DNA of 64,000 nucleotides from NCBI GenBank assembly GCA_026261815.1, contig JAMPIT010000174.1, forward strand, positions 11,036,001 through 11,100,000, in the 5' to 3' direction. Below the pieces are notes generated by a model that made no database searches, had not been told where the DNA came from, and saw nothing but the letters and a program-made list of their open reading frames with translations. The position numbers and the translations under genes are program-made. Source of the stretch: Monarcha castaneiventris obscurior (Eukaryota; Chordata; Aves; Passeriformes; Monarchidae). This document shows positions 13,248 to 26,322 of this stretch, one piece after another (position 1 is the first letter of the stretch; every line of letters begins with the position of its first letter).

Positions 13248-14925
13248 AAATCAAATGTAAAATTTATTCTTATTTGCTTTTTGGCAGCAATGATAAGTTC
13301 AATTCTGTACTGAAACAAAAAGGACTAGAGTTTGTGAGATGCTATACTTTTCATCTTGAAAATTGTAATTGTTCCTTCTGCAGCATGGCTAGCTGTCATA
13401 AACCATGGACAGAAAAGCTTTTGAGTAAGGTGCAAAATAAAAGCTTCCGTTAATTTAATATTTAATGATCTCATTCATTAATAATTTTTTGCAAAGCTGA
13501 TGTAAAAGCAATTGTATTTTGTGATTAAGTTCCAAACTACACAGTCACAGAAACACGTTGAATGAGCACAAGGTATTCTCTTACCTTTGCAATTGAAAAC
13601 TGGGCTTGCGTTCCTACATGGAACAAAATGCTTTATCAATAATTCAAGTAACAAAATCTGCTGGGTATTAGCTTACAACTGGAAGAGTAAACAAGCACTG
13701 AAGCTTAGCAAAATTGATTGACACTACATTAGCAAGAGGATCCCATTCTACTGGATTACTGTGGCTTTATTTTAAGTGTGAGATATTATCTCATGCAATG
13801 CGGTCCTAGAAATACAGTGGTTCCAAAGAATACAGCCCACCTTCTCTGGGGAGGGTAGTCAGATCACAACCCTGTGAGATCACAGACCACTGTGAAACAA
13901 GAATAACTCTCTTCCCATCAAACTCTTCATGAGAGATACACAAAAAAATCACAGAATTTGACTTAATGTGCTCTCCAGAATGAGCAGCCTCTCACAGTAG
14001 CACAATCCCTTTACACCTGAGGAATGTGGCATAACGAATTCCTCAACTTCATGAAAGGGGTTAAAAGGCATTAAACAATTCACAACACATGTATCCCAGA
14101 AAAAAAAGTCAAGGACTGAAAGTTTTGTTAATTACAAGAAAAAAAAGTGGACTTTGAACAAGAAAAGTATATTCTTGATGAATGCACAAGATTTTGGAAG
14201 AGGTTTTGGAATCTAAAGCTTAGGAACTGAAACCAAATGTGGAGAATCATTTGGATGCAGGGATAAAAAAATTTACACTATTCTAGTCTGCTTTTCCAGG
14301 GACAGCAAAAGAATACAGAGTCCTTTTCTTACAAAGTTTGCTACTTGACTCAGTGAATTAAACAAAAACTATGAATTAGTGATCATGAATGAAGAAGACC
14401 AAATAATTCATATTCAATTCTCTATGAATTCCCACATATCTACTGAAGCCCCTTTGAGGATATTTTTTACTTTTTTATTCTGTCAAAAAACAATTTATAC
14501 TTAGCAAGATTTTTACAGTGCTTTGGGCTAATAACAGCTTGATCCGCTGTGGAAATGAAGCCCATGCTACCTTGAAAAATGTCTCTAGATCAATAAAAAA
14601 AACCAACAAAACAACAAAACCTTGTAGTTATGAGCTCCTTGGGGGAAAAAAATTGTCCACTCTTTGTTCTTATTATAGGTTGAAAGACAAGATTTGGGAC
14701 TCTGCTTTCTGTCTCTCACAACTTCTCTTCAAAACTTCTTTGGCCTTCCCTTCTCCATGGGGATTATGAACTTCCTCCTTCCTAAAAACAAAAAATGAGC
14801 ATGAAGAAGAGAAGCAAGGTTGTATTGTATTGCTGGACAGTAAAAAGAGGGGCTGCAGCGCTGAAAGGCAAGAATCGATGTTTGCCATCTGGCTGATGGC
14901 TGGTAACAAGCAGAGCACATAAGTG

Positions 14926-16111
14926 GTCAATAGTGAGCCCAATGTTGTTCAATGCCTTCACTGACAGACTGGATGATGAGACTGAATACATCCTCAGCAA
15001 ATCCAAAGGTGACACCAAATTTGGCAGAATGGCTGACATGCTGAATGACAGAGCTTCAAACCAAAGATACTTGAGAACTGAATCAACAGAAACTTCTTCT
15101 GGATCAACAAGGAGAAGGTCAAAAGTCTGCACCTAAAATGGGATGTTCCCATGCAGGAGGACCAGGTGGGAAGTTACTGGCTATGAGCACCCTGCAGGAA
15201 AGGACTTAGGGCAGAGGACATACCAAAAACACACCAGCACTTGGCTCTCACTGCATGGAAAGCAGCTTGGCTGTCGACTGCACCAGAAGCAATGTGGACA
15301 GTAGATGTAAGGATGCTTTTATCCTCCTTTGCTCAACAAAGGAGCTGCTTAGCATCTGAAATACTGTGTCCACCTTTCACACTTCCCAGTCCAATCAGGT
15401 TGGAAAGGGTTCAAAAGAGGGCTACCAGGATGGTCACAGGGCCAGAGCACATGGCAGAATCACAGAACCATCAGGTTGGAAGAGACCTCTAAAAACATCC
15501 AGTCCAACCCATGCCCCAACACCTCAACTAAATCATGGCACCAAGTGCCACATCCAATCTTCCTTTAAACACATCCAGGAACAGTGATTCCACCACCTCC
15601 CCGGGCAGACAATTCCAGTACTTTGCCACTCTTTCTGTGAAAATTTTTCTCCAAATATCCAACCTATATCTCCCATGGCACATCTTAAGACTGTGTCCTC
15701 TCATTCTGTCAGCTGCCACCTGGAGAAAGAAACCAACACCCACCTGGCTACAATCACCTTCTTGACCTAGAAGGAGAGAGTGAGGTTTTTCAGGCCAGCA
15801 AAGGAGAGGCTAAAGTGTGGTCTAGTAAAATCCTACAACCATTTGCTGTGTTGGCAGACAATAAAACAGGGGCCAGTAAACACAAACTGCAGCCTGGCAA
15901 ATTCAAGATAAACATTAGGGGGAAGCAGGTCATTAAGAGGTTAGTGCAGCTCTGAATCTAGGCTCAAAAAAGCTATTGGATCTCCATCCTTGGAGGCTTT
16001 TGAGACATGGCTGATCTGTTTGTAGTACTGGCAACAATCCTGCTTTGAGCAGGAGACTGGATTAGATGACTTCCAGAGGTCCCTTCCAACTAAGATTTCT
16101 ATGATTTGATA
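14926..16111 (+). mobile_element. CR1 LINE, 3' part, interrupted by a second CR1
   Basis: The segments 14926-15455 and 15765-16111 together match the last part of CR1 in sense orientation. They contain a reverse-transcriptase-tail-like region (GACTGGATGATGAGACTG), then the conserved 3' UTR, and end with GGTCCCTTCCAAC and an ATTTCTATGATTTGATAG tail. The coding part is full of stops, so this is a dead copy. It is split by an inverted CR1 at 15456-15764, and the two halves align as contiguous once that insert is removed. Confidence 0.9.
15456..15764 (-). mobile_element. CR1 LINE 3' fragment nested in another CR1
   Basis: The block begins AGAATCACAGAACCATCAGG and continues with the inverted CR1 3' UTR (TTGGAAGAGACC, CAATTCCAGTACTTTGCC, CCCACCTGGCTACAA). 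It is about 309 bp and inserted in opposite orientation within the plus-strand CR1 at 14926-16111. Open frames across it are translations of this 3' UTR, not genes. Confidence 0.9.
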
Positions 16112-16339
16112 GTCACTGCAACATAGACATGCTGGCATATGGCAGAAATATTTAATCTATGCATTATTCACCCCCAAGGAAAGGAGCCAATGAGGTCTAC
16201 ATTTCAAAGCAGCATTTAGAGAAATACGTAGCATTCTCACTCTTGAGCTGCCACCTGGGAGTAGCGCAGAGAAAAAAAGTAGGACTGAAGGGGCAACAGT
16301 GCCATGGGAGTAATGATTCTGACTCTGTGAGTACAAAGG

Positions 16340-16620
16340 ATGGAAATCTCTAGGAGAAGAAAGAGGGGAACAGAAGTCTAGGAAAAAAAGGGAAAAGATA
16401 AGAAGATAAGCCAGACGGAAGGTTTGGAACTGCTGATGGAGGCAGATGGAGGGAAACCTCTGGAGATTCCTTCTGACTGTGAGGACTCAGGCTAGGATAA
16501 GCAGCATAAAAGAGAAAGGCAGGATTTTCTGTGCTGGGAAACAGAAATATAATGAGGCAGCAGGTTAAGGGGGAGAGAGAAAAAATAAATAAAGACAAGC
16601 AGAGCAAGGTAAGTGCCAAT
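16340..16620. repeat. Purine-rich tract
   Basis: Another irregular A/G-biased stretch on the plus strand, with motifs such as GGAGAAGAAAGAGGGGAA and GGGGGAGAGAGAAAAA. It has no coding character. Confidence 0.6.
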
Positions 16621-19600
16621 TATATCTGGCGGTAATTAGGCAAAAGATATTCTACCTAAAGTAACACATTTCCCTACAGAGCCCCAAGGAGAGTTCAAGA
16701 TTCACAAGTTTCACTAATCTGCTGTGAGCAAGGATTTGTGTGAAGTAAAGTAGCTAACTTGGAGAATGAAATCGGTAAGTGATTTCCAGAGAACCAAGAG
16801 AACTGGTTTAAGAGAGTGCCTGCCATAAAGAAAAAATTTATATGGCAAGACACAGATGGAAGCTGATGCTTAAAGTCAGGATTTGTTTGTTCACCTTAAA
16901 TGCTGCTGTGGTCATGATCAATGAATCAATAGCTTTCAAAAAAAGCTCAAAATAAACAAACAAAAAACCCCGAAGAAGCCAACACATAATTAATGTGTCA
17001 AGGCAGATATTGAGAAACAATTTTTACATTTTGTTAGTAATATAAATCGACAGACGCTGATGCAGAATTAATTAAGAGCTACTGCTGACTGCAAAATTAC
17101 TTCTTCCTAAACTCCTAATTGATCAGTCGGAATTTCTAAGTAAGTTAATCAAAGAGAAAGAATTTATTTTGAGTATTAAAATCATGCCTGTAGGAAAGGC
17201 CACAGGATCTAATCTTTCCCACTGAATGCTTTGCATATGAGACAGCCCAATTTAACTCATCAACAGAGATTTTAGGGTGCATATTTGATCTAAATCTATG
17301 TATGCAACTGATTTTTTTTTTTTTAATTCTAAAAGAAGATTGACTTAATCAATATGGCAAAAGACTGACTTTTTAGTGTGATTTTATGAAATATAAATTT
17401 TTTCAAGACATAGTAAGGTTTGCAGAAACTCTGCATTTTTGGTTTCTTTCACTACCAAGTCTGAAGTCACATAGCCAGTTGACAAACTTAAAGTTCTCAA
17501 ATTGCTTTTGACACACAAGATTTAAGTAGTGTTGAGAAATTTACTGCAGAATGTCCCCAAAAGTTCAGGGGCACAGCGCCGTGTGCTAATGCATTGTGAA
17601 GGTCTTTGATAATATGGTGTTGGAGACCTCCTTCTCCTTTCATTTTTTTTTATTCTTCTGCTGCGATGAAAAGAAACCCTATAGATTTGGCTTCTATTTT
17701 TCCTTTTGTTGGATTCCTCCAACCTCATAGGAATTCCAGTAGCAGAGCATTGTGTCTGCAACTTTTCAATCTTTTTTTTTTTTTTTTTGTATCTACCTCC
17801 TGTGTCCTTGAGTTGACATGACAGTCTGAAGTCCAGAGAAGATACACAAAAGGCAAGAAATTCAAAGGCCTGAATAAACATCAGATGACCTCTCATATGG
17901 CCAGTGATTTCCAATTAATTTTATTCTTCAATTCTGAAAGGTTTTTTTTCACATTACTTGGAACAGTGCTTTGGTGCCTATTCCTCTTTTTTGACAGGAA
18001 GCTTAATGTAGTACTGAATTGAGGAATCTTAGACTTTTTGCTGATTTAAGAACTCATTTAATATTAACATTTCAGCCCCAAGCAACAATTACTTCGTACA
18101 ATCATGTCTTTACACCAAAGTCTTAAAAACCTGAGATGTGCATCTTGCAAAACCGCTGCTCTTGGGAGCTGCAGCATGCATCCAGATGAGAGCCTGGACC
18201 TGTTGTTTCGGCTCCAACAAAAATGTAAATCTACAGAAATAGATCCTAATCCTGGAGGAACAGATATGGATTCAACCAAAAATATTCTAATGTAATTAGA
18301 TTCAAGGGTCGAGTGGAGCTAGCATTAGGTATGGATCTGTAATGGCATTGATCCTTTACTGAATACAAATATTCCATTGCCATTTCAAACCAATTAGCAT
18401 TGTCTGGCTCTAAATGCTGCCTGTTCTCTCCCCTCCTATCATCATATGCACTTTTGTTATTTTGGTTGACCTGACACCTTGTTAGTTGAAAAACCTTGCT
18501 AAACAATTCATGAGAAGATTAGGATAGAGATTGTTCTTGCAGCCCAGTCTTCTTCTCCTGACACATACTCCCCTGTAGTTGTCCATTATGAATATTTTTA
18601 TCACACTTCTGTCAAAATAGGCATTAGTGAGATAGGTAACAGCACAAAATAAACAAGAGAAGCCAAACTTTCTATAGCACAAACAGAGATACATAGCACA
18701 AAGGCCTTTGCAACTATTATTAGATTCCCCTTTCTTGTGTCTTCCCACATCTGGTACAAAAGAACCAGCAGCAACACATTATTATCTCTCTTTGGATTTG
18801 CTTAAACACAGGTTGGCAAGACAGGGAACTTTTATTATCTTGTGTATAAGACTGTAAATAGAACATCTGTCTTCCACACACAAAGCCTATCAATGCTCCC
18901 TGCCTCAAGAAAGAGTCTGTGAAAATTGACAACTTGTCGAACTAATAAGATTGCTTTTTAATTTGCTGCCCTCTGACATATTCTCACGAAGGGAACTTCT
19001 CGTCTGTCTCTCCAGAACCGAAAACTCCTTCGCCAGCATTCGTATCAGAAATGTTCAACCAACTCATCCTGGCAGTGATTCTTTTGATTTCATTTCTCAG
19101 GTTGTTTTTTTCTTGTCCTTCCTGCATAACAGATTCTTTGGAAAAAAAATATGCTAATCATTAGTTCTCAAATTTTCTATTTGTATACTCATAATTTCTG
19201 TACTGATTCATTCCTCTTTAATATTAAATTCATGTATGCTTTCTGAAAGCAAACAAAGTTGGTAAATGATTGATATATATTAATCTGTAGACAAATGCTG
19301 AATCCTAAAGAGAATTTTACAGAATGAAAGCTATGCACTTGCAGCTTGACAATTTCTCTACCTCTCTGCATTTGTGGCAACAACAGGTTTTCAACACTAT
19401 TCTGTATCTTCTACTCAGAATATTGTAAGAAATACTGAAAACATAAAACAAAATTTAGTCATCAATTCAAAAATTGAGTATTTGCAGGTTTTTTTTTTAT
19501 TTGAGGATCCAATTTCTGGTGTAATAATAATAAATAGAGAAGGACTTCCATGAAACTTTGAAATAAGTAAGTCCTCTGCCATGGACTTTAATATCCCCTG

Positions 19601-20925
19601 CAATTTATGGATCAAGTCCAGAAAGTTCAGTTAATTTCATTTGAACTTATCCTGATATTCATCAGCTGAAGATTTGGTTCAGTAACCCTATCCCTGCAGT
19701 ATAATCATGCTAACAATAACAAATCAGGCTTTAACAATGTCATGCACTCAGACACAAGCACTACACACTGTTCTAGCCACCAAGCAGACATCTCTCAATG
19801 GCAAGACCAATTAAGCGGCAATGTAAACCTTACCACGTTAATTAAACATGAGAATTTACAAAGGACCTCCAGCAAGAGAGGTCTTGTATCTCTCAGAGCA
19901 GCTTTCTGAAAGAGTAGTGGAGAATGTAGCACTTTCGGATACTTCCCAAAATATCTCCAAGCCAACAAATCCCTTTTCATCAGTTTTTTGGAATGCAAAG
20001 ATCCCCCCCAAAAGGAGGAGCTGGTACAGGCTGCCTGTTGTTCAGCATTTCCTTTTCAATCCTGCTGCTCCCTGGAAAGGCTCACACAGCCAGTAAGGTA
20101 AAACTGCACATCCCACACCAGGTTCCTAACCAGATCCATCATTCCTACATGGAGCTGTATCATTATCCCAGGGAGGGGCCCTTGTGCAGAGAATACCATG
20201 GCCTGTGTGTGTTTTTTGTGCTCTCTCCAGCGAGACAAGTACCATCTAGCAGGGTTTAACTCTGCCGTTTCTGTTGAGAACCTGTAATTATCTTCCAAAG
20301 GCGACACTTCAGTCTGTTTAACTGATGAAAGGACAAAGACTCTCAGTGGCACAAGTGACAAGTCGCAGACAGCAGGGGGAATATCTCGTCAGGGCTGATT
20401 CACATAAAGACACAGCATTTAATGACGTTTGCTCAGGACTGAAGTTTAATGCTCTTCTGCGACTCTGGCTCTGTACACATATTTTACTTACTTAATCAGT
20501 TCTACTCTACTCACTCTTTTAATACACAGCTAAATGTCCAAGGCAAGTCTGACTATTTTCTCATAATGCTGTAGGAACCTTTACTGCTCCAGACCCACTG
20601 GACTGTTCTTACCATCAGCAGTGGGAACGGTAGATGAAAGGTGAAGTCTAAAGGAGATTAATATTTATCAGGATCATCCTTATTAATAGAAAATTGCAAT
20701 ACAAATTCCAGGAACACACAAGAGTACATTCTCTGTCTTATGATGGGAAATAAAATGCATCAGGTTTATAGATAGGTCTTTCACTTTGAGAACAAAAATA
20801 CTAGTTTAGGGACTTCAGTAAAAGAGCTACTTCCTCCAACAGAAAATGTTTTGAACCCTGCAGCCATGCCGTGGTACGCTATGATGGCATTATTTAGGGC
20901 AGAATAAGAGAAGATAAAAGCAGTG

Positions 20926-21517
20926 AGGCCGGCAGTCAAGAGAGGTGATTCTTCCCCTCTACTCCCCTCTGGAGACACTCCACCTGGAGTGCTGTGTCTG
21001 GCTGTGCAGCACACAACATAATGATGTGGACCAGTTGGAGTGGGTCCAGAGGAGGGTCACAAAAATGATCAGAGGGCTGAAGCACCTCTCCTATGAGGAA
21101 AGGCTGAGAGTGTTGTGGCTGTTCAGCCTGGAGAAGAGAAGACTCTGGGGACGTCGTATTGTGATCTTTCAGTACATAAACATGTAAAAACAGTAATTAA
21201 AGATGGAGGGAAGGTTTATAGCAGGGCATATTGCAATTAGACAAAGAGGTGACTGTCTAAAGCTGAAAGAGGGTAGATTAGACTAGATATAAGACAGAAA
21301 ACTTTTACAATGATGGCAGTAAAACACTATCACAGATTGCCCAGACAGGTGGTTGATGGCTCAGCCCTAGGACATTCAAGGTCAGGTTGAACAGGGCTCT
21401 CTGAGCAACCTGATCTAGTTGAAGATGTCCCTGCCCATTACAAAGGGCTTGGACTGGATGACCTTTAAAGGTTCCTTCCAACCTAAATAACTCTATGGTT
21501 CTATGCTCCTATGATAA
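20926..21517 (+). mobile_element. CR1 LINE 3' fragment
   Basis: This 5'-truncated CR1 is in sense orientation. It runs from the conserved GGTGATTCTTCCCC / CTGGAGTGCTGTGTC region through CTCTCCTATGAGGAAAGGCTGA and GTTCAGCCTGGAGAAGAGAA to GACTGGATGACC, CCTTCCAACC and a degenerate CTATGGTTCTATG tail. It is decayed by small indels. Confidence 0.93.
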
Positions 21518-22600
21518 AATAGGGTTTGCCCTAAAAAACCCCAAAAACTGAAATTTCCTCAGATGGCATCTAATCAGACTGGACACGAGGACCAAACCAA
21601 ACCAATATAGTGGGTTTAGAAGATACAACATGAGCACATGCCTAACACAGCAGTCTAAGCAAATCAATCACATTTTTATCAGTATTCCTTTGCCAAGACC
21701 CCCACTCTGACCCTTCATATTTCACCCTTGATAAAGTAGTACCCACTGCATTAAAAAGCAGTACCAAACAGACAAGGTAGGTTCCCATAGTCCTAAAAAA
21801 ATAAAATATGACTTGCAGTACCTGATAAATCATCCCTTTCCCCATAAACTCTCATGAGGAGTTTTAGTATGGAAAGACACTTAGGCTGACCTGCTGGCTC
21901 ATTTATTGTTCCTATAACATCTCCTCTATGTGGACAAAGAAAAGGAGAGGAAACTAGAGTCAGGTCCTGAACTTTCGGGTTGCAGTAGTGTCCCATCAAT
22001 ACCTCCCCATCTTCCTGATTTACAGTCTGCTAGTGGAGGAGAGAATGGATAAAGGGAGGACACAAAAAGGGAACGTGATTTTCATCTCACCACAGATTGA
22101 CACTTGAGGCAGTCCTGACTTTATGTCCTCTATAGGTAAGTATCTAAACTGGACCAAATGTATCATGTTCTAGAAAACGCTATCTCTCTGTACTGCTTGC
22201 AAAGTCTGTGTATAAAACTAGCTCACAAGTAGACAACTATATAACAGAAAACAGAATTTCTTCATGAGAAAGTGTAAGCAAACAGTCCCAATCTCCCTAC
22301 GAAATGAGGCTCTACATTTGGCATATGCACTTTAAATCCCAGACCATACTGAGAAGGGTCATTCAGTTAACCATAAGGAAAACACTGAAGTACAAATCTC
22401 ACTATGTGGGCATTAAATGGACATTAAAACAGGATATATATAAAGTCCTTGCTGGAATTTCCACTAACAACCTTTGATGATTTGTGTCTTCATAATACTG
22501 CTAACATATTTCTTTGTTTCTGTATTTTAAATTTTCTGACAGATTTTTAACTTCAGCTCTGAACCGAGCAAGACCTTTTGTTTCCCTGAATTCAGAAAAA

Positions 22601-22670
22601 AAACAAACCAAACCAAACCAAACCAAACAAAAAAACAAACGAACAAACAAACCAAAAAAAAAAAAGAATG
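22601..22670. repeat. (AACCA)n / A-rich low complexity
   Basis: Several AACCA units are followed by CAAA-type units and an A-run. The reverse strand gives a phenylalanine-rich chance frame. Confidence 0.88.
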
Positions 22671-25510
22671 CAAGAAATGAGCTGGAATAATTATGCTTCC
22701 CTACAACACATTCTCCCTTGAGCAACCAGTATGCCCACTCTTATGAAATACCAAATCACAGTAACATTTCAGTAGGAACTGAAGTCTTACAGCATCAGTC
22801 CTTGCTTCAGAAATCAATAAGAAACTATGATGTTTAATATTTTATTGCTTTTTCTAGTAGTGACTTTCTCGGGTTTGAATGAGTTACTAGCTTTTAGTAA
22901 ATCACAAAATCCAGATAAGCCAAGAGAGGATTTAAAGCATTATTTTGGTTTCTGGTACCACAGCCGTCATCTAAGGTGCAGTAGAGAAGAGTATATCAAA
23001 GTCCTGCCTAGTAGATGACAAATAAAACTTCCAGTTCTTGCTAGTTCTTACCTCTTCAAAATATCCTTCCTCTTCAAAATATGTTTACTGAAAGAAAGAG
23101 CTTGCTGGGTGTTTGATGTCTGTTGTTAAAGGGATCAAAAACTAATTAACATGCTAAAGTCTCACTCACTGTTAAAGTTAATGAGATTTACTGTTCCATC
23201 AACTAAGTACCACCATGCCACTTATTCTGCATGACAGATTAAGGTTTTGGTCTGTATTCAGAATATACTCAGTTAGATTTAGTGTTTAGTCTTATCAAAT
23301 TATGGTGAACTAAATAAAAAATCCATAACCTACAGGGTATAAAACTGAGTTTATTCCTCAATTTCTAACTAAGAAACACCAATACAGAGAATATCTACTC
23401 TATGCCAACAGAAACCATGTAATTCCCTGATCCATCGTCCATCTTCCTCCATGAAGACTACATCAGTCAAGTCAACCAGCATGGCATGGGGCCCCCTGTC
23501 TTTCTGGTGTGCAAAGCAGTTTTTTCAGGCTCCAGTTTGTCAATACCAGATTTTCAACTGTTTGCTGATGTGCATTCTCTGATCTGCAGTCTTCAGAAAT
23601 CCCTTGGTTGCTAATCTGCAGGTAAACCACCACCAACCCTCCACCTTGCCACAAAGAAATTACTTTATAGTCTGTTCTCACCCATCTCAAGCCCATCTCA
23701 CTAAGATTTATGTACACAGCCCCAAGTCTGCTAAATTCAAGGTCTCAAAGCTATTCATGAAATCTTTAAGCCTGCAATCAAAAGTTAATAAAGAATCAGT
23801 TACTGATCAGTTATAAAAGACAGAACATGAGAATCAAGAGAACTATGAACATGGACAAAATAATCAATTTCTATGTGTTTTCTTCTTTTTCTTTCATCTT
23901 TTTGGATTGATCTTTCCTACTTCAAGTCTCATCTTTCTCTCTTTGCACACCAATTAACTGTTGTTTCTACCCAAATCCACGACTGCTGCCAACATTCTTT
24001 TGTAGTTTTTATTTGTTTTCAGTCCATGTTTCTGGCTCCTCTTCTGCTTATTTTCTCTACCTTTGTGGTAGTTTGCAGAACCTTGAGACAAATTTTAATT
24101 ATATTTAATTTGAGATTCATATATAAAACCACCATTATGTAAGAGTTAGGTGTTCTGCCATTCTGCCACAGGATTCTCTATTTACTTTACTCCTATGTTA
24201 ATAAAATAAATATCTTATGTGACTTTTACTTTTGAAAAAAAATACTACACGTTGAATTCCTCTATAGAACAAAAGAACACAGCATGTTACTTTTCTGTAA
24301 TTTCTTTAATTAGCATCTTACTGTTGTTTCAGTTGTCTGAATGCACTTCATCCTTTTAATGATTATGCTGCTCCTTGACTTCCATGAACAGAAGGTAAAC
24401 AAATTACCTGAAGGTCTCTGGTGTTGTTGTAAAGGTCTGTTTTATTCCCAGATCTTTGCTTCAATTAAACGACATTCGAGGTTTTTACTTTTATATAAGA
24501 TTGCCAAAAGTGAGCATAAATTGCTGCAGTGATAACAACTTTGTTTTTGTATTTTTTAATCAATTAGCAGCTTGTAGTAATAGGGGCTTTCAGAAACCAC
24601 AGAAATCATTTACAGGAGTGAGTATTGTTCCTCTTCAACAATACCTCATTATATAAGTTCATACTAGACACACACATAAAAAATATAATCCATGTGCACA
24701 TTTAGGGGAACATGCCATTTCTCTTTCCATTCCCTAAAATAAAGAGAAACATCCAAATGACAATATTAGCTAATTTTCCCCATATCCACTCTCTAAAGTT
24801 ATTTTGAGCAATCTGAAAAATACAAATGGTGTAGGACAGAAATACAGTCCTCAGGCTGGATAATATCCATTTGAGTGTTGTCAGAGCCACCATAGGATAA
24901 AAAAAATACACCCAAAAAAACCCTCCAAGACAGAGGAGAAAAAGAAGGAAAAACAGAGAGAAAAATAACAAGGAGAAAAAACGGCTAGAAATACTTGCTG
25001 TGCTCTGATTTTGAACATGGAGATCAATCCCACCTCCCCTCTCTCCAAAAAAAGATGGCATGATGCCCCTTAGGCTAATTTGGGGCAATCTGACCAACCT
25101 ACAGGTGCCACAGCACAGCACGTCCAGCTCTCAGGGCCACACGGGGAGATAGAGGTGACAGCCTGGCTGACTGGGAGGGAGAAGGGCAAAAACATCAAAA
25201 TGTCAACTAATTTACAACTCATTTGCTACTTACTAAGCCTGTCCTTTACACACTGATATTTTTTTCTTTTTCACTAAAATACCACCTTCATCTGAGGACA
25301 CCCACAATAAGCATGGATACATCTTTCAGCTTCCAGAATGTGGCCTCAAGAGCGAGTCCCCAGGGTCTGACATGCACATCAATTAGTGTATGGCTGTGCA
25401 GCTTTCTCTGATTTCCTGCATCCCTGCCACAGCTAGATTGTCCATGGTACATTTAAAGAGCCTAATTTGCTATTAGCTAAGTTCCTATAAAGCAGGCAGA
25501 TCCAGACAAG

Positions 25511-25539
25511 ATTTTTTTTTTTTGTTGTTGTTGTTGTTC
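25511..25539. repeat. T-run plus (TTG)n
   Basis: A T-run is followed directly by five or so TTG units. Confidence 0.85.
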
Positions 25540-26227
25540 AATGTGAAGCAGTTGTTACTGTGCTTGCCCCATGGATATTTTCATCCATTCCAGTTCAAAA
25601 AGCTGAAATCCCTGCTGAAAACTCCTTGTTTGTGTTTCTGTGTGCGTTTGCTGCCTTTTCAGACCAGAACATCTGTTCAGGATGCTTCCCTGCACCATCC
25701 ACATGGTGGATTGCAAGCTTCAGGAGGGATTGAAAACCAAAATCCTCATCAGGAGGTAACCCTGCCTCTCAAATGGTAACACATGCCACAGGTAGTACCA
25801 GTGGATTACAATACATCCAATGGCTCCATGCACTTAATTAACATGCAACTGCAAATTCCTGAAAACCATTATTATTTTCAAAATGGGAATAAGCTCTCCC
25901 TGTTTTGTGACTACATCTTCTTCCTGGGAAGTAGCTTGGGTTGGATTTTCAAGATTAGTGATTCTGAAGATTAACATCTGGTGATATATGCACAAATGTA
26001 AGAGCTGGATGCCATCCTCCAACTGAAAAGGAGGGCACTCAGGGTCTAATTGTCTTCAGTGCTTTAAAAATCCCATTCTGTAACTTCTTGCATATGTGAC
26101 AGTTTCATCTTGCTAAACAGCTTCTGGCCCTTCTTTTTAGACTCTGCAGGCAAACGTTCTTCCATGAAAATCTCTGGAAAACAATGTGATGGGGATGGCC
26201 AAATAAAATCCATGTTACTTGATTTAG

Positions 26228-26322
26228 TGGAATGTCCCTGCCCATGGCAGGAGTTTTGGAACTAGATGATCTTTAGGGTCCCTTCCAACCCAAACAATGC
26301 CATGACATATTGTATGATTTTG
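26228..26322 (+). mobile_element. CR1 LINE, very short 3' end
   Basis: The last roughly 95 bp of a CR1 in sense orientation are visible: CCATGGCAGGAG, TAGATGATCTTTAGGGTCCC, TTCCAACCCAAAC and a degenerate ATGATTTTG tail. Confidence 0.8.

Noticed and set aside
15241..15765. Several 70-80-codon frames on both strands
   Set aside because: They lie inside the nested CR1 elements.
17522..17914. 130-codon minus-strand frame
   Set aside because: Its lysine run comes from a poly-T stretch on the plus strand, and the rest shows no family resemblance.
24702..25121. 139-codon minus-strand frame
   Set aside because: It is rich in Phe/Leu because of A-rich plus-strand sequence, and no family is recognisable.
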